Source: Diphasiastrum complanatum (lineage: Eukaryota; Streptophyta; Lycopodiopsida; Lycopodiales; Lycopodiaceae). From it: 64,000 bases of DNA. Positions within the stretch are counted from its first letter, which is position 1. Each line of letters starts with the position of its first letter. The stretch is from positions 43,464,815 to 43,528,814 of the forward strand of contig CM055111.1 of the NCBI GenBank assembly GCA_029204225.1. The letters are read 5' to 3'. The position numbers were made by a program, and so were the translations under genes. Of this stretch, positions 52,284-62,243 are shown piece after piece. The notes beneath the pieces are model-generated. The model did no database searches. It saw only the letters and a program-made list of their open reading frames with translations, and was not told where the DNA came from.

Positions 52284-53594
52284 TTGGTATTCCGGGATGA
52301 AATAAACTTTCAGATAATGCACCTGGATCGAACAGACATTGTTCTCGGGAGAGATTGGCTCTACAGTTTAGGACCTTCCCTCCACAGAAACTATCAGGAG
52401 AACACCCTCAGCTTTCAGCATAAAGGCCAAGAGATCCAGTTGCATGGGGAGCATGATGTTCCCAACAGCCCTATGGTATGCAGTTCAGAGCTCTGTCAGC
52501 TAATCGGAGACGAAGACCATCAGGTATTCTTATGTGACTTTCAGTTTATTCCTGAAGTTTCTATTTCTAGTTCTATTCAGCAGAAAATCAGTAAATTAGA
52601 AACTTTATTGTCTAAATTTAAAGATGTTTTTCCTGAAGATTTGCCACATGGTTTACCACCTAGCAGAGAGGTAGATCATGTAATAAACCTAGTACCAGGT
52701 ACAGCACCTGTTTCTAAACCTCCGTATCGGGTCAGCCGAACAGAGGATGAAGAAATAACTAGGTAGTTAACAGACTATCTTGGGAAAGGCCAAATTCAGA
52801 CCAGTAGTTCACCATGGGCCTCACCAGTCCTATTGGTGAAAAAGAAAGAGGGGTCTATGCGTCTTTGCGTAGATTACAGAGCCCTCAATAAAGTCACAAT
52901 TAAGAATAAATACCCTATGCCTCGGGCAGACGAGTTGTTTGATCAACTCGACGGGGCTAAGTTTTTCAGCAAAATAGACCTCAAATCGGGATATCATCAA
53001 GTCCGTATAAAATCGGAAGATGTCTCGAAAACAGCTTTTAGGACTCGTCACGGTCATTATGAGTTTAAGGTGATGCCATTTGGGCTCACAAATGCTCCAG
53101 CTACCTTTATGACCTTGATGAACAGTGTCCTCAGACCATACTTGGGTAAGTTTGTAGTCGTATTTTTGGATGACATCCTCGTTTACAGCAAAACGAGGAA
53201 GGAGCATCTAAAACACCTCAGAAAGGTGTTTCGACTGCTCAGAAAGCATAAGCTTTATGCTAAACAATCCAAGTGTGAATTCTTCGTTGAAGAAGTAGCA
53301 TATTTGGGTCACATTATCTCTTCAGATGGGATTAAGATGGACCCAAATAAGGTTAAAGCCATACTCAGTTGGCTGAGACCTCAGAATATTTTGGAACTTC
53401 AGATCTTTCTTGGTCTGGCTGGATATTACAGACGATTTGTCAAGGAATATGCTCAAATAGCAGTTCCTATGACAAATCTTCTTAAGGGGAAGGGAAAGGA
53501 GTTCATTTGGGAGTCCGCACAACAGGAGAGCTTTGATGCTCTCAAAACAGCCTTAGCTACAGCACCAGTTTTAAAAGTCGTCGACCCCAATTAG
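52284..53594 (+). pseudogene. Gypsy-4 reverse transcriptase
   Basis: The frame from 52284 reads LDRTDIVLGRDWLYSLGPSL, then PPSREVDHVINLVPGTAPVS, TAG at 52764-52766, and from 52833 the [69 protein letters not shown] and active site [13 protein letters not shown], all intact. Then [24 protein letters not shown] at 53593-53595 replaces the CAG seen in the duplicated copy at 53939. A short deletion near 52.29 kb (compare Gypsy-5 at 62.2 kb) shifts the frame after the protease. Confidence 0.92.
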
Positions 53595-54153
53595 CCATTT
53601 GTGGTCGAAACAGATGCTAGCGACTTTGCAGTTGGTGCTGTACTAACTCAGGGTGGACGACCAGTTGCTTTCGAGAGTAAAAAACTCGAGCTAGCTCAAA
53701 CTAGGTATAGTGCCTATGAAAAGGAACTCTTTTCTATAGTCCATGCCCTTAAGACTTGGAGGCATTATTTGTATGGTGCCAACTTTGAGGTCCTGACAGC
53801 CCATGAAAGTTCCTATGACAAATCTTCTTAAGGGGAAGGGAAAGGAGTTCATTTGGGAGTCCGCACAACAGGAGAGCTTTGATGCTCTCAAAACAGCCTT
53901 AGCTACAGCACCAGTTTTAAAAGTCGTCGACCCCAATCAGCCATTTGTGGTCGAAACAGATGCTAGCGACTTTGTAGTAGGTGCTGTGCTAACTCAGGGT
54001 GGAAGACCAGTTGCGTTCGAGAGTAAAAAACTCGAGCCAGCTCAGACTAGGTACAGTGCCTATGAAAAGGAACTCTTTTCTATAGTCTATGCCCTTAAGA
54101 CTTGGGAGGCATTATTTGTATGGTGCCAACTTTGAGGTCCTGACAGACCATGA
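53462..54153 (+). repeat. Gypsy-4 internal tandem duplication of about 346 bp
   Basis: 53462-53807 and 53808-54153 repeat the RT end and RNase H start (AGTTCCTATGACAAATCTTC begins both). The copies differ at several bases, e.g. TAG 53593 versus CAG, GGACGACC versus GGAAGACC, and one extra G near 54105. Hence the duplication either is old or joined two different templates. Confidence 0.92.
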
Positions 54154-54664
54154 GAGTCTCAGATACCTTTGCAATCAACCTGAGCTTAGAGGTCGGAAAG
54201 CTCGTTGGGCAGAGTTGATGCAAGAGTTTGACATGTCTATCAGATATAGACGTGGAAAATTCAATACAGTAGCAGATGCCCTTAGCAGAATGCCTATGAT
54301 AAACGAACTGAGTTTTACTCAGATTCGTAGTGAGTTACTCGAGTCCTTGAGAGGGAAATGCCAGCATGATGCATTCTTCTCTATTATCTGGAACTCAGTC
54401 CAGAGCAGACAGTTACAGACTCAAGAACCAGTTCCCGGGGCTGGTGCCAGTTCATCCAAGAATACGGCAGCTTCCGTTGAGGATGACGATGAGTCCGAGT
54501 ATACGTCGTCAGATGACGTTGAGGATTCTGAGCCTGTATTACCCAAGCAAACCCCAGTGGTTGAGGGTCAGTTGACTCAAGGATTCAAATGGAAACAGTA
54601 TTTCATTCAGGATGAGTACTTGCTCTATAGAGATAGAGTGTGTCCCCAATTCAGAGGATTATAG
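53601..54664 (+). pseudogene. Gypsy-4 RNase H and linker
   Basis: VVETDASDFVVGAVLTQGGR, YSAYEKELFSIVYALKTW, then after a one-base shift YGANFEVLTDHESLRYLCNQ, RRGKFNTVADALSRMP and an acidic linker (VEDDDESEYTSSDDVEDSEP). A 2-bp deletion near 54.64 kb relative to Gypsy-5 ends the frame at 54662. Confidence 0.9.
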
Positions 54665-54699
54665 GCAGCAGGTCCTATATGAATGTCATGACAATCCTA

Positions 54700-55951
54700 G
54701 CGCGGGACACCCAGGCATACAAAAGACCTATGAGCTTCTTCGTAGGCAATTTTTCTGGCCCAGTATGAAAAGGACGTCCACCAGTATGTAACCAGTTACC
54801 AGAAATGTCAAGTAAATAAAGCAGAGCGTTTAAAGGCAGGAGGGTTGTTGCATCCCTTAGAAATACCAGCTGGTAAATGGGAGAGTATCTCCATGGATTT
54901 TATAGTAGGCCTGCCTAAAACCCAAAAGGGTAATGACGCTATATGGGTCACAGTTGACCGTCTGACCAAAATGGCTCATTTTATTCCGACCAAAACAACC
55001 GTTAGAGCTCCAGAGTTAGCGAGGTTGTTTGTAGACGGGCTATTTAAATTGTACGGTCTACCTTCCGGCATAGTCAGCGACCGGGACAGTAAGTTTATTG
55101 GAAATTTTTGGAGGGCAGTATTCCATCATCTCCATATTAAACTTAATATCAGTACCACCGACCATCCACAGATGGACGGTCAAACAGAAAGGGTAAATCA
55201 AGTGCTGGAGGATATGCTTCGTGCATACGTCAGCAAGAAGCAGACTAATTGGGAGGAGTATCTCTCGATATTAGAGTTTGCTTACAATAGTACCAAACAT
55301 TCAGCTACGGGATACAGCCCATTTATGCTTATGTACGGTTTTCAGCCACGCTCACCCACAGCTGTAGGGTTTAAACAAGAAAAAGTTGAAGCAGCCAGAA
55401 ACTTTTTAGAGGACCTAAACCAGATGATAGAACATGCTAAGCGTAGCATTAGGCAATCCCAGGATCGAGCCAGGCATTATGCAGATCTACACAGACGGGA
55501 TGTGCAGTTCTCCACTGGTGAGAAAGTCTACTTGAGAGTCCCAGTTGACTCTAAAACCCTCAAATCAGGAGTGTGTGCTAAGTTGTCTCCAAGGTATTGT
55601 GGTCCCTTTACCATCAGTAGGAGACTAGGCGAGGTCACCTATGAACTAGAACTCCCACACAGCAGTAAGGTTTTTCCAGTCTTTCATGTAAGTCAGTTAC
55701 GAAAAGCCTTAACCAGGTCAGACAATCTGGTAGGGGACAGTGTTGTAGTTCTCCCATTGGATCCTCAACAACCTCCACATGAACCAGAGGAGATTCTAGA
55801 TAGTAGAGAGACGCAGACTCGTCATATTCTATACCGAGAATATCTGGTTAAGTGGAATGATCAGCCTGTTGAGAATGCCACTTGGGAAAGAGGCAGCGTC
55901 CTTCGCAAGATTTTTCCAGACTTTGTCTTAGAGGACCAAGACGGTTCTTAA
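54700..55951 (+). pseudogene. Gypsy-4 integrase with chromodomain
   Basis: Zinc-binding start (GHPGIQKTYELLRRQFFWPS) is frameshifted by one base; the rest is open from 54845. DDE core: SMDFIVGLPKTQKGNDAIWV (first Asp), GIVSDRDSKFIGNFW (second Asp), QMDGQTERVNQVLEDMLRAY (Glu). C-terminal LKSGVCAKLSPRYCGPFTIS and a chromodomain, PEEILDSRETQTRHILYREY then LVKWNDQPVENATWE, ending at a TAA 55949-55951 just before the polypurine tract. The chromodomain is expected to bind methylated histone H3. Confidence 0.93.
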
Positions 55952-55962
55952 GGGGGAGGGTG

Positions 55963-56320
55963 TGTTACGAGCTCGTAACCAGTGCCGAACCCTAGAGAAC
56001 ACAGATAGGTCAGATACCACAGTCAGGGTCGTGTCCAGCGTACATGACCAACAGGGCAAGACAGTGTGAGTAGTGTGCCCCAGCACGGTCCATAGCCATG
56101 GCGGGCCTAACACAGCCTAGGGACCCTGTCACCAGGATAGGGCCCCCAGTTGGGTCCCGACGTGCAGTCGGCCACGTCAGTGCCACGTGGCCGACACTTG
56201 GCAGTAGCATGCTACCAGTCCTCACACTGGGCTAGGAGGGGCTTACTCTATATCAGGGAGTAGGCAAGGTTGGGTGGCTCAGTTAGTGTTTGCCCTACTG
56301 TGGTGTTAGGACTTATTACA
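55963..56320 (+). repeat. Gypsy-4 3' LTR
   Basis: 358 bp, no difference from 49690-50047 found by eye; followed by CCGCT. Confidence 0.96.
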
Positions 56321-56334
56321 CCGCTCCCCTCTCA

Positions 56335-56528
56335 CCTCATCCCCCCCCCTCGCTACCATCTCATCCCCCCCCCCCCCCCCCCCCTCGCTGTTGGCTAGAG
56401 AACCCCCCTCGCTGACCTGCCCTCCCCCTCGCTGACCTCAGATCTGCCCTCCCCCTTGCTGGCCACAGATCTGCCCTCCCCCTCGCTGCCTACTGATCTG
56501 CCCTCCCCCTCGCTGCCTACAGATCTTG
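56335..56528. repeat. C-rich minisatellite at the LINE-K endonuclease start
   Basis: Poly-C runs (the longest at about 56364-56384), then four units of 27 bp (56421-56528) of the form CCCTCCCCCTCGCTGCCTAC followed by AGATCTG. It stands where the N-terminus of the endonuclease would be expected. Confidence 0.87.
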
Positions 56529-59481
56529 ATGTGGCACCCCCTTCTTCTTCCCCACTCCCACTCTCTTCCTCCTCTTCTTCTCTTCATCAGGCATGACGAG
56601 CATGCACGGTATATTTGGCTTCGTATCACAGGACACGAACAATTGGTTTGGACAAGGACATCTTCAATTCTGCCTGCTATTTTCCTCCAGAGTCCTCCTC
56701 CTTTGTTGAGGGTGTTGGCTCACCTTATTTGGACCTTTCAGTGGATATCATCAGATTTGCAAAGCGGGGGCATATTTTCCTCACTGGGGATTTTAATGCC
56801 CGGACAGCTTCACGACCGACAGAGTTCCATGATGCTACAGATCAGATGCGAGTTCATGCCCTTGATAGTGACAGCTTGAGGATCACCAAGATTTCTGATA
56901 ATGGACCGGGACCTATTACTTCATATGGTGAGTACCTGTTACAATTTGGTGAGGCACATGAGTTAGCCATTTATAAAGGCCTACCTCACTGGCCTAATTC
57001 TGGCAGCTATACTTGTCACCCTCATAGTGGCGGTCATAGTGTGGTTGATTACCTTATGGGGGGTCATCGTCATCCATCCCTCATATCTCCCCTACCACCC
57101 TCTCTGATCATTCGTTCCTATCCTTCACTATTGGCCACCTTCCACCACCACAACCTCAACACCAGTCCATACTTCTCCGTGCACCCAAATACACCTTCCA
57201 TCCCCTCTCTATCCCACTCTACCAGGAATTCCTCGCTTCCTTACTTCACTCTTTTCCACACAGTGAACCGCTGAAGTCACAAGCCGCCTTCCTCGCCACC
57301 TGTCTCCACACTGCTGCTACTTTGGCTTTCCCCTCTAAGCCTCATAAACACAAACCAGTCCATCCACGATCATCCCGACCTTTCCATCCACCGTGGTATG
57401 ACGCAGAATGCCAATCCCTTCACCACTCTGTCACACATGCTCGTTTCCACACCCGCCATCTCCTCCGCTCTTCACGGCAAGCGTACAACCGCACACTCCG
57501 TCGCAAAAAACGTGCCTATGATGACTCTGAAGGAAACCGTCTTGTGAACCTCCTTCTCAACTCCTCCTCTGGTGCCTTTTGGCGTGAGTTTATCCCTCGT
57601 GCCCCACCCCCTCTCCTGGACGATTTACATATTTGGACCAACTATGCTACCCAGCTTTACACTATACCCACTGATACGCCCATCTCCATCTCTCCTCGAC
57701 CTTCAAACTTCACCTTTTTCACCACTGACTTGGTTCCGGCAGCAATCAAAAAGCTGAAAACCCACCGCACCAGAGACATTGAAGACCTTGAATCTGAGCT
57801 ACTGATTCACGCCTCCGATACCCTTGCCCCTACATTATCCATTCTCCTTAACCATGCTATTGTTGAGGGCTTCCCATCCTCTTGGTGCAGCAACATCATA
57901 CATCCTACCCATAAAAACGGTGACCCCGTGGTACCTGGTAATCACCACACTATTATGATGGGACATGTTCTCGCGAAGTTATGTGGCACCATCCTCCAGT
58001 CTGCAGTTAGCTCAGAGGCAGAGTCCAGGAGATTACATGCTTTGGGTCAGATCACATATTCACACTTCGAGCCCTCATTGAGGAAGCTAGACACAGGAGA
58101 CAAAAGGTCTGTTGTTTTGTGGACTTCAAGAAAGCCTTTGATTTTGTCCCACCCTCCTTACTTATCCAGAGACTCCGAGACCTGGGTTCCTCTAAAGATA
58201 TTATTCTAGCCGTCATGGCTCTCTATGAGAGGGTCTTGGGTTGCTTTTGTCATGGTAGTGGCATTTCTGAGCAAATCTGGAGTACTATTGGGGTTAAGCA
58301 AGAATGCTCTCTCACCAGTTCTCTTTGGATTATATATTGACGAGCTAGAGCAGGTCATTTCTCAGTGTGATGGGGATGGTTGCCGGCTTGGGGACATTCT
58401 GATTGTCATCCTTCTCTATGCGGATGATGTGGTACTAGTCCCCCGTACCAGAGAGGGATCACAGGGACAGTTGGACTGTTTACACACCTTTTGTACTCAG
58501 TGGGGTTTAGGGGTGAACCTCTCGAAGACCAAAGCTATGATCTTCAATACCTCTCGGGCCTTCATGTAGTGCCAAGAGCTTATCTTTGATGGACAGTCCC
58601 TAGAGGTGGTCTCTTCATACACTTACCTGGGTGTGCTCTTCTGATCCTACCTTCAGTATGAGACAGGCGGCTACTTCTAGACTTGGGAAGGGTCACACTT
58701 CCCTAGTCCAGCTGGAGAGATTCTGCTTCTGTAAGTCTATTTGGGATGCCCCTAGTAAGTGCAGACTGTTTGACACCATCGTCACCCCTTCAGCCTTGTA
58801 TGCGGCAGAGATATGGTGTACAAGACTATCATCTTCACACTGGTCCAGCATTTCACGCTTACAAACCACCATGTTAGCTCGCATGATCCGAGCGAAGCCC
58901 TCGGTTCCACATGAGATCATCCTTGCAGAGTTTGACACCCCCCCTATTCAGATTGACGCAGCCTTCCAGTTTATCACGTACATCCAGAGAGCTCATGCAC
59001 TTCCTGATACAGAGCAGAGATATACGCGGCTTGCACTCATGTCCTCTCATCACCTTCAGACTCAGGGATACCGGCTATCATGGTTCTCTCAGGCATCACA
59101 CTTCCTCATGGAAGCATTTGGTATCACTATCACTGATCTCCCTTTGGGTACACACCAGTACATTAGACGTTTTTTATACAGAGCATATCTCGACCGTACT
59201 TGGCGACACCAGCTAGGGGTTAAGCCTAACTACTACCGGACTCACTTTCTAGAGCAGGATGCCACTGGTCCTCCAATTTTACCTCGCTATTTGTCCTCAT
59301 CACACGGTCTCCGTTTCACTTTGGAACAGCTCAGAGTCTCCTCACATCAGTTGGCTATTGAGACAGGCAGATTCCAGGGTGCACCACGAGAGGAGACTAC
59401 GCCTGCTATGTCCCCTACATGAGATAGAGTCCAAGGAGCATTTCATCTTCAGATGCCCCATATATTATGAGATTAGAGGGA

Positions 59482-59486
59482 GATAT
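59482..59486. repeat. Gypsy-5 insertion site (GATAT)
   Basis: Five bases before the Gypsy-5 LTR; the matching right copy would lie beyond the window. Confidence 0.6.
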
Positions 59487-59844
59487 TGTTACGAGCACGT
59501 GACCAGTGCCGAACCCTAGAGAACACAAGAGGTCAGATACCACAGTCAGGGTCGTGTCCAGTGTACACGACCAACAGGGCAAGACAGTTTGAGTAGTGTG
59601 CCCCAGCACGGTCCTAAGCCATGGCGGGCCTAACACAGTCTAGGGACCCTGTCAGCAGGATAGGGCCCCCAGTTGGATCCCGACGTGCAGTCGGCCACGT
59701 CAGTGCCACGTGGCCGACACTTGGCAGTATGCATGCTACCAGTCCTCACACTGGGCTAGGAGGGGCTTACTCCATATCAGGGAGTAGGCAAGGTTGGGTG
59801 GATCAGTTAGTGTTGGCCCTACTGTGGTGTTAGGATCTATTACA
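59487..59844 (+). repeat. Gypsy-5 5' LTR
   Basis: 358 bp, TGTTACGAGCACGTGACC... to ...CTATTACA. The 11-bp-stem inverted repeat is conserved at 59690-59718; the 16-bp end palindrome is degraded. Confidence 0.95.
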
Positions 59845-59845
59845 C

Positions 59846-59858
59846 TGGTATCAGAGCC
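59846..59858 (+). promoter_or_regulatory. Gypsy-5 primer-binding site
   Basis: TGGTATCAGAGCC, one base inside the LTR. The leader from here to 60738 has no coding signal. Confidence 0.94.
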
Positions 59859-60738
59859 ATCTCCATCTTTGGGAGCTTAGTAGCAGCAGTAGAGAAAGTC
59901 AGAAAGGTGTACAGATACTCGAAGATTTTCACAAAAGAGAAAAGGAGAGAAGTCGTTGTAGGAACAGCCTTCTATTCATCCAATTTTGGGGGAGTTTCCA
60001 CGATTTCAGAGGCAGATTTCCTTGCACAGGTCCAGCGATGGAAAGCCAGGGATTTATCCCTGTTTTTTGGGAGTAAATTGTGGATTGCTGAGCGGAATTG
60101 GAGTAGGAAGTGGCAAGCAGGTCCAGCGCTGAAATTTCAGTTGTCAGAGATGTAAATTTAGACTAATCTTGATAGATTAGGACGGATTTCAAATCAGAAA
60201 TTGGTGAGCAGGTTCAGCGCTGCAAGTACCTCCTGGAATCCGGATTTTGGAAAGGGTTTTGGGCCTCAATCCAGAAATTTCTGAGCAGTAGGACCTCAGC
60301 CAGACCAGCGAGTAAGGTGCCCTTGAAAATCCAGAATTTAGGATTGGTTTTTGGCTTCAAATTTGGTTTTTTTGGACCAACTGAGACGCTGATCAGACAG
60401 CGAGAGGGGAAAGCAGAAAATTCCAGATTTTCCTTGCATCTTTTTCGGCTTTCTACCCAATTTTGCAGAGTCACAGGTCTGCTAGTAAGTCAGCGAGCAA
60501 CTTCCTCCAAAATTCCGGAAATTTGAAACATTATTTGGGCTTCAAACTTGGATTTTCCGGGACAGCAGGTCTGAGATTTGTTGTGGAAGAGCTGAGAGAG
60601 TTCCTCTTCGTATTTTCTTTGGTGGTACAGTCCTCAGAAACAGCTAAGTCTTCTTTCCCTCTTTTGTACAGTTATAAATTAGTCTTTTCGACTTTTTTTT
60701 GAGAGGAAACGTCAGGCACTCTTTTTCTATCTCTGAAA

Positions 60739-62243
60739 ATGACCACTTCTCCAGGACCTGATCAACCCCTGACAAGAGGCATTGATGAATTAGAAACGGA
60801 ATCCCTGAGGTTCAGTAAAGGGAAAGAACCAATGGAAGTTGAAGAATAGGAACAATTCGCCAAAGAACTCGACGAATTGGTTACCAAGGAGCACTTTCTC
60901 CACTTGGTAACAGAGGCGGATGAACTGAAGTTGGCATTAGCCAATTTCAAGTCCAGTGTGGACGACTCGTTCGCTGAACTCAAAGGCTTGATTTTGAGTT
61001 CCGCGAAAGGAAGCCTTCCCTCCACTTCTCAGTTGTCCCCTTCTCCACTCCCATCAGTTTCGGGTGAGCCTATGCGGTCTCACCCTAGTGTCTTTAAAGA
61101 CTTAAAGCCTCCTACTTTTATTGGGGAAGAGAAGGATAGAAACGCAGACATTCTACAAACCTTCCTCAGCAAATGGAAGAACATTCATGCTCTTAAACAG
61201 ACCCCTGACCATTTGCAAGCAATTGAGGCCAGTTTATCCTTAGGGCCCATGGCCTATAAGTGGTGGTTAAATCTCCAAGAGACTGGGCAGACTCCCCAGT
61301 CATGGAAGGCCTTTGAAGAAGCCTTCCTAAGAGAATTCCTACCGGAAAATGAACTTGATAGAGCCTGGAAAGCCTGGGAGAAAACAGTAATGGACAAGTC
61401 TCTAATCCAATATATCTCGCAGTATCGAGAAGCAATTTTAAAAATTTAAAATATGGATGATTATTAGAAAATCAGGGAATTTGTCCGTGGCCTCAAGGAT
61501 GAATATAAAGTAGAAGTTCAGAGAACTCGCCTACTACCCTAGAGCAAGCTCTCAGATATGCTCAAATCTATGATGATTCAGTGGGTAGGAAGAGGGCGAG
61601 ACAGCAGCCCCTTTCTGAGTAGCCTCCTCAGAAAGACTTTAAATTTAAAAAGAAATTTTTAAAAAGAAAGAAAGAAGATAAAGTTAAAGGTGAAGCTCCT
61701 CATAAACGCCCATCGCTCATACAACCCTTAAAACCAGAAGATTTTGAGAAAGCCAAACAAGAACGTTTGTGCTTTGTGTGCATGGGCAAGGGACACACAG
61801 TCAGACAGTGTCCCAAGGGGCCTTTCACTAAGAAAGATAAAAAAGATAAAAAACAAGTTCATCTTGTTCAGACCGTAAGTCTCCCCAATGACTCGGCAGC
61901 TTCCGAGATCAAAGTGTATCATGAAGACCATGAACATTGTTGCCAGCTGACCTCTGCAATGCTAGCGAGACCCTTCAGCTTTGGGCCGCATGACCTAGTA
62001 CATATAAATGGGAAAGTTGGTAACCGGTCAGTTAGAGTTATGGTTGATGATGGGGCGACCCATAATTTCATCAACTACACCCTAGTTAAAAAACTTAAAC
62101 TTCCAGAAGTACCTAGTCAGCATAGGTACATAGTTTCATTAGCTAAGGGTGAAGATAAGAAAATTTGGGAAACTATGGTAAGTAGCTTAAATCTTGGTAT
62201 TCAGGGGTACCAAGATGAAATAAACTTTCAGATAATGCACCTG
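60739..62243 (+). pseudogene. Gypsy-5 Gag and protease
   Basis: ATG 60739. In-frame TAG at 60847-60849, 61465-61467 and 61620-61622, each where Gypsy-4 has CAG; single-base indels near 61.44 and 61.53 kb. Otherwise as Gypsy-4: LKPPTFIGEEKDRNADILQT, knuckle CFVCMGKGHTVRQC (about 61.78 kb), protease VMVDDGATHNFINYTLVKKL (about 62.06 kb). Here the Gag TGG (61366) and protease-end CAG (62118) codons are intact. Confidence 0.9.

Larger units (their letters stand above)
49690..56320 (+). mobile_element. Gypsy-4: Ty3/gypsy chromovirus-type element with identical LTRs
   Basis: Complete structure of 6631 bp: 358-bp LTRs that look identical base for base, primer site at 50049, leader of about 770 bp, Gag, protease, RT, RNase H, integrase with chromodomain, polypurine tract (AAGGGGGAGGG, about 55950-55960), and a 5-bp duplication CCGCT. 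The chromodomain and the Gag-PR-RT-RH-INT order place it among chromoviruses. The identical LTRs suggest a very recent insertion (or LTR conversion), but the coding region has four TAG stops, several frameshifts and an internal duplication. Confidence 0.95.
56321..59486 (+). mobile_element. LINE-K main part: L1-like LINE, endonuclease to zinc knuckle
   Basis: After a C-rich minisatellite, the endonuclease begins at about 56585 (HARYIWLRI, then a shift into IGLDKDIFNSACYFPPESSS, SPYLDLSVDIIRFAKRGHIF and LTGDFNARTASRPTE with the catalytic GDFNA; HSGGHSVVDYLMGGH at 57.03 kb). RT: 57.32-58.57 kb, with ELLIHASDTLAP, FGLYIDELEQVISQCDGDGC, VILLYADDVVLV (YADD at about 58.42 kb), VNLSKTKAMIFNTSRAFM. 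Thumb and C-terminus 58.63-59.42 kb, then KEHFIFRCPIYYEIRGRYC, where Gypsy-5 interrupts it. Frameshifts and stops split it. Confidence 0.88.

Noticed and set aside
49690..56320. Programmed stop-codon readthrough (recoding) in Gypsy-4
   Set aside because: The stops are at different places in Gypsy-4 and Gypsy-5, each with a sense codon in the other copy, so they are lesions and not a shared recoding signal.
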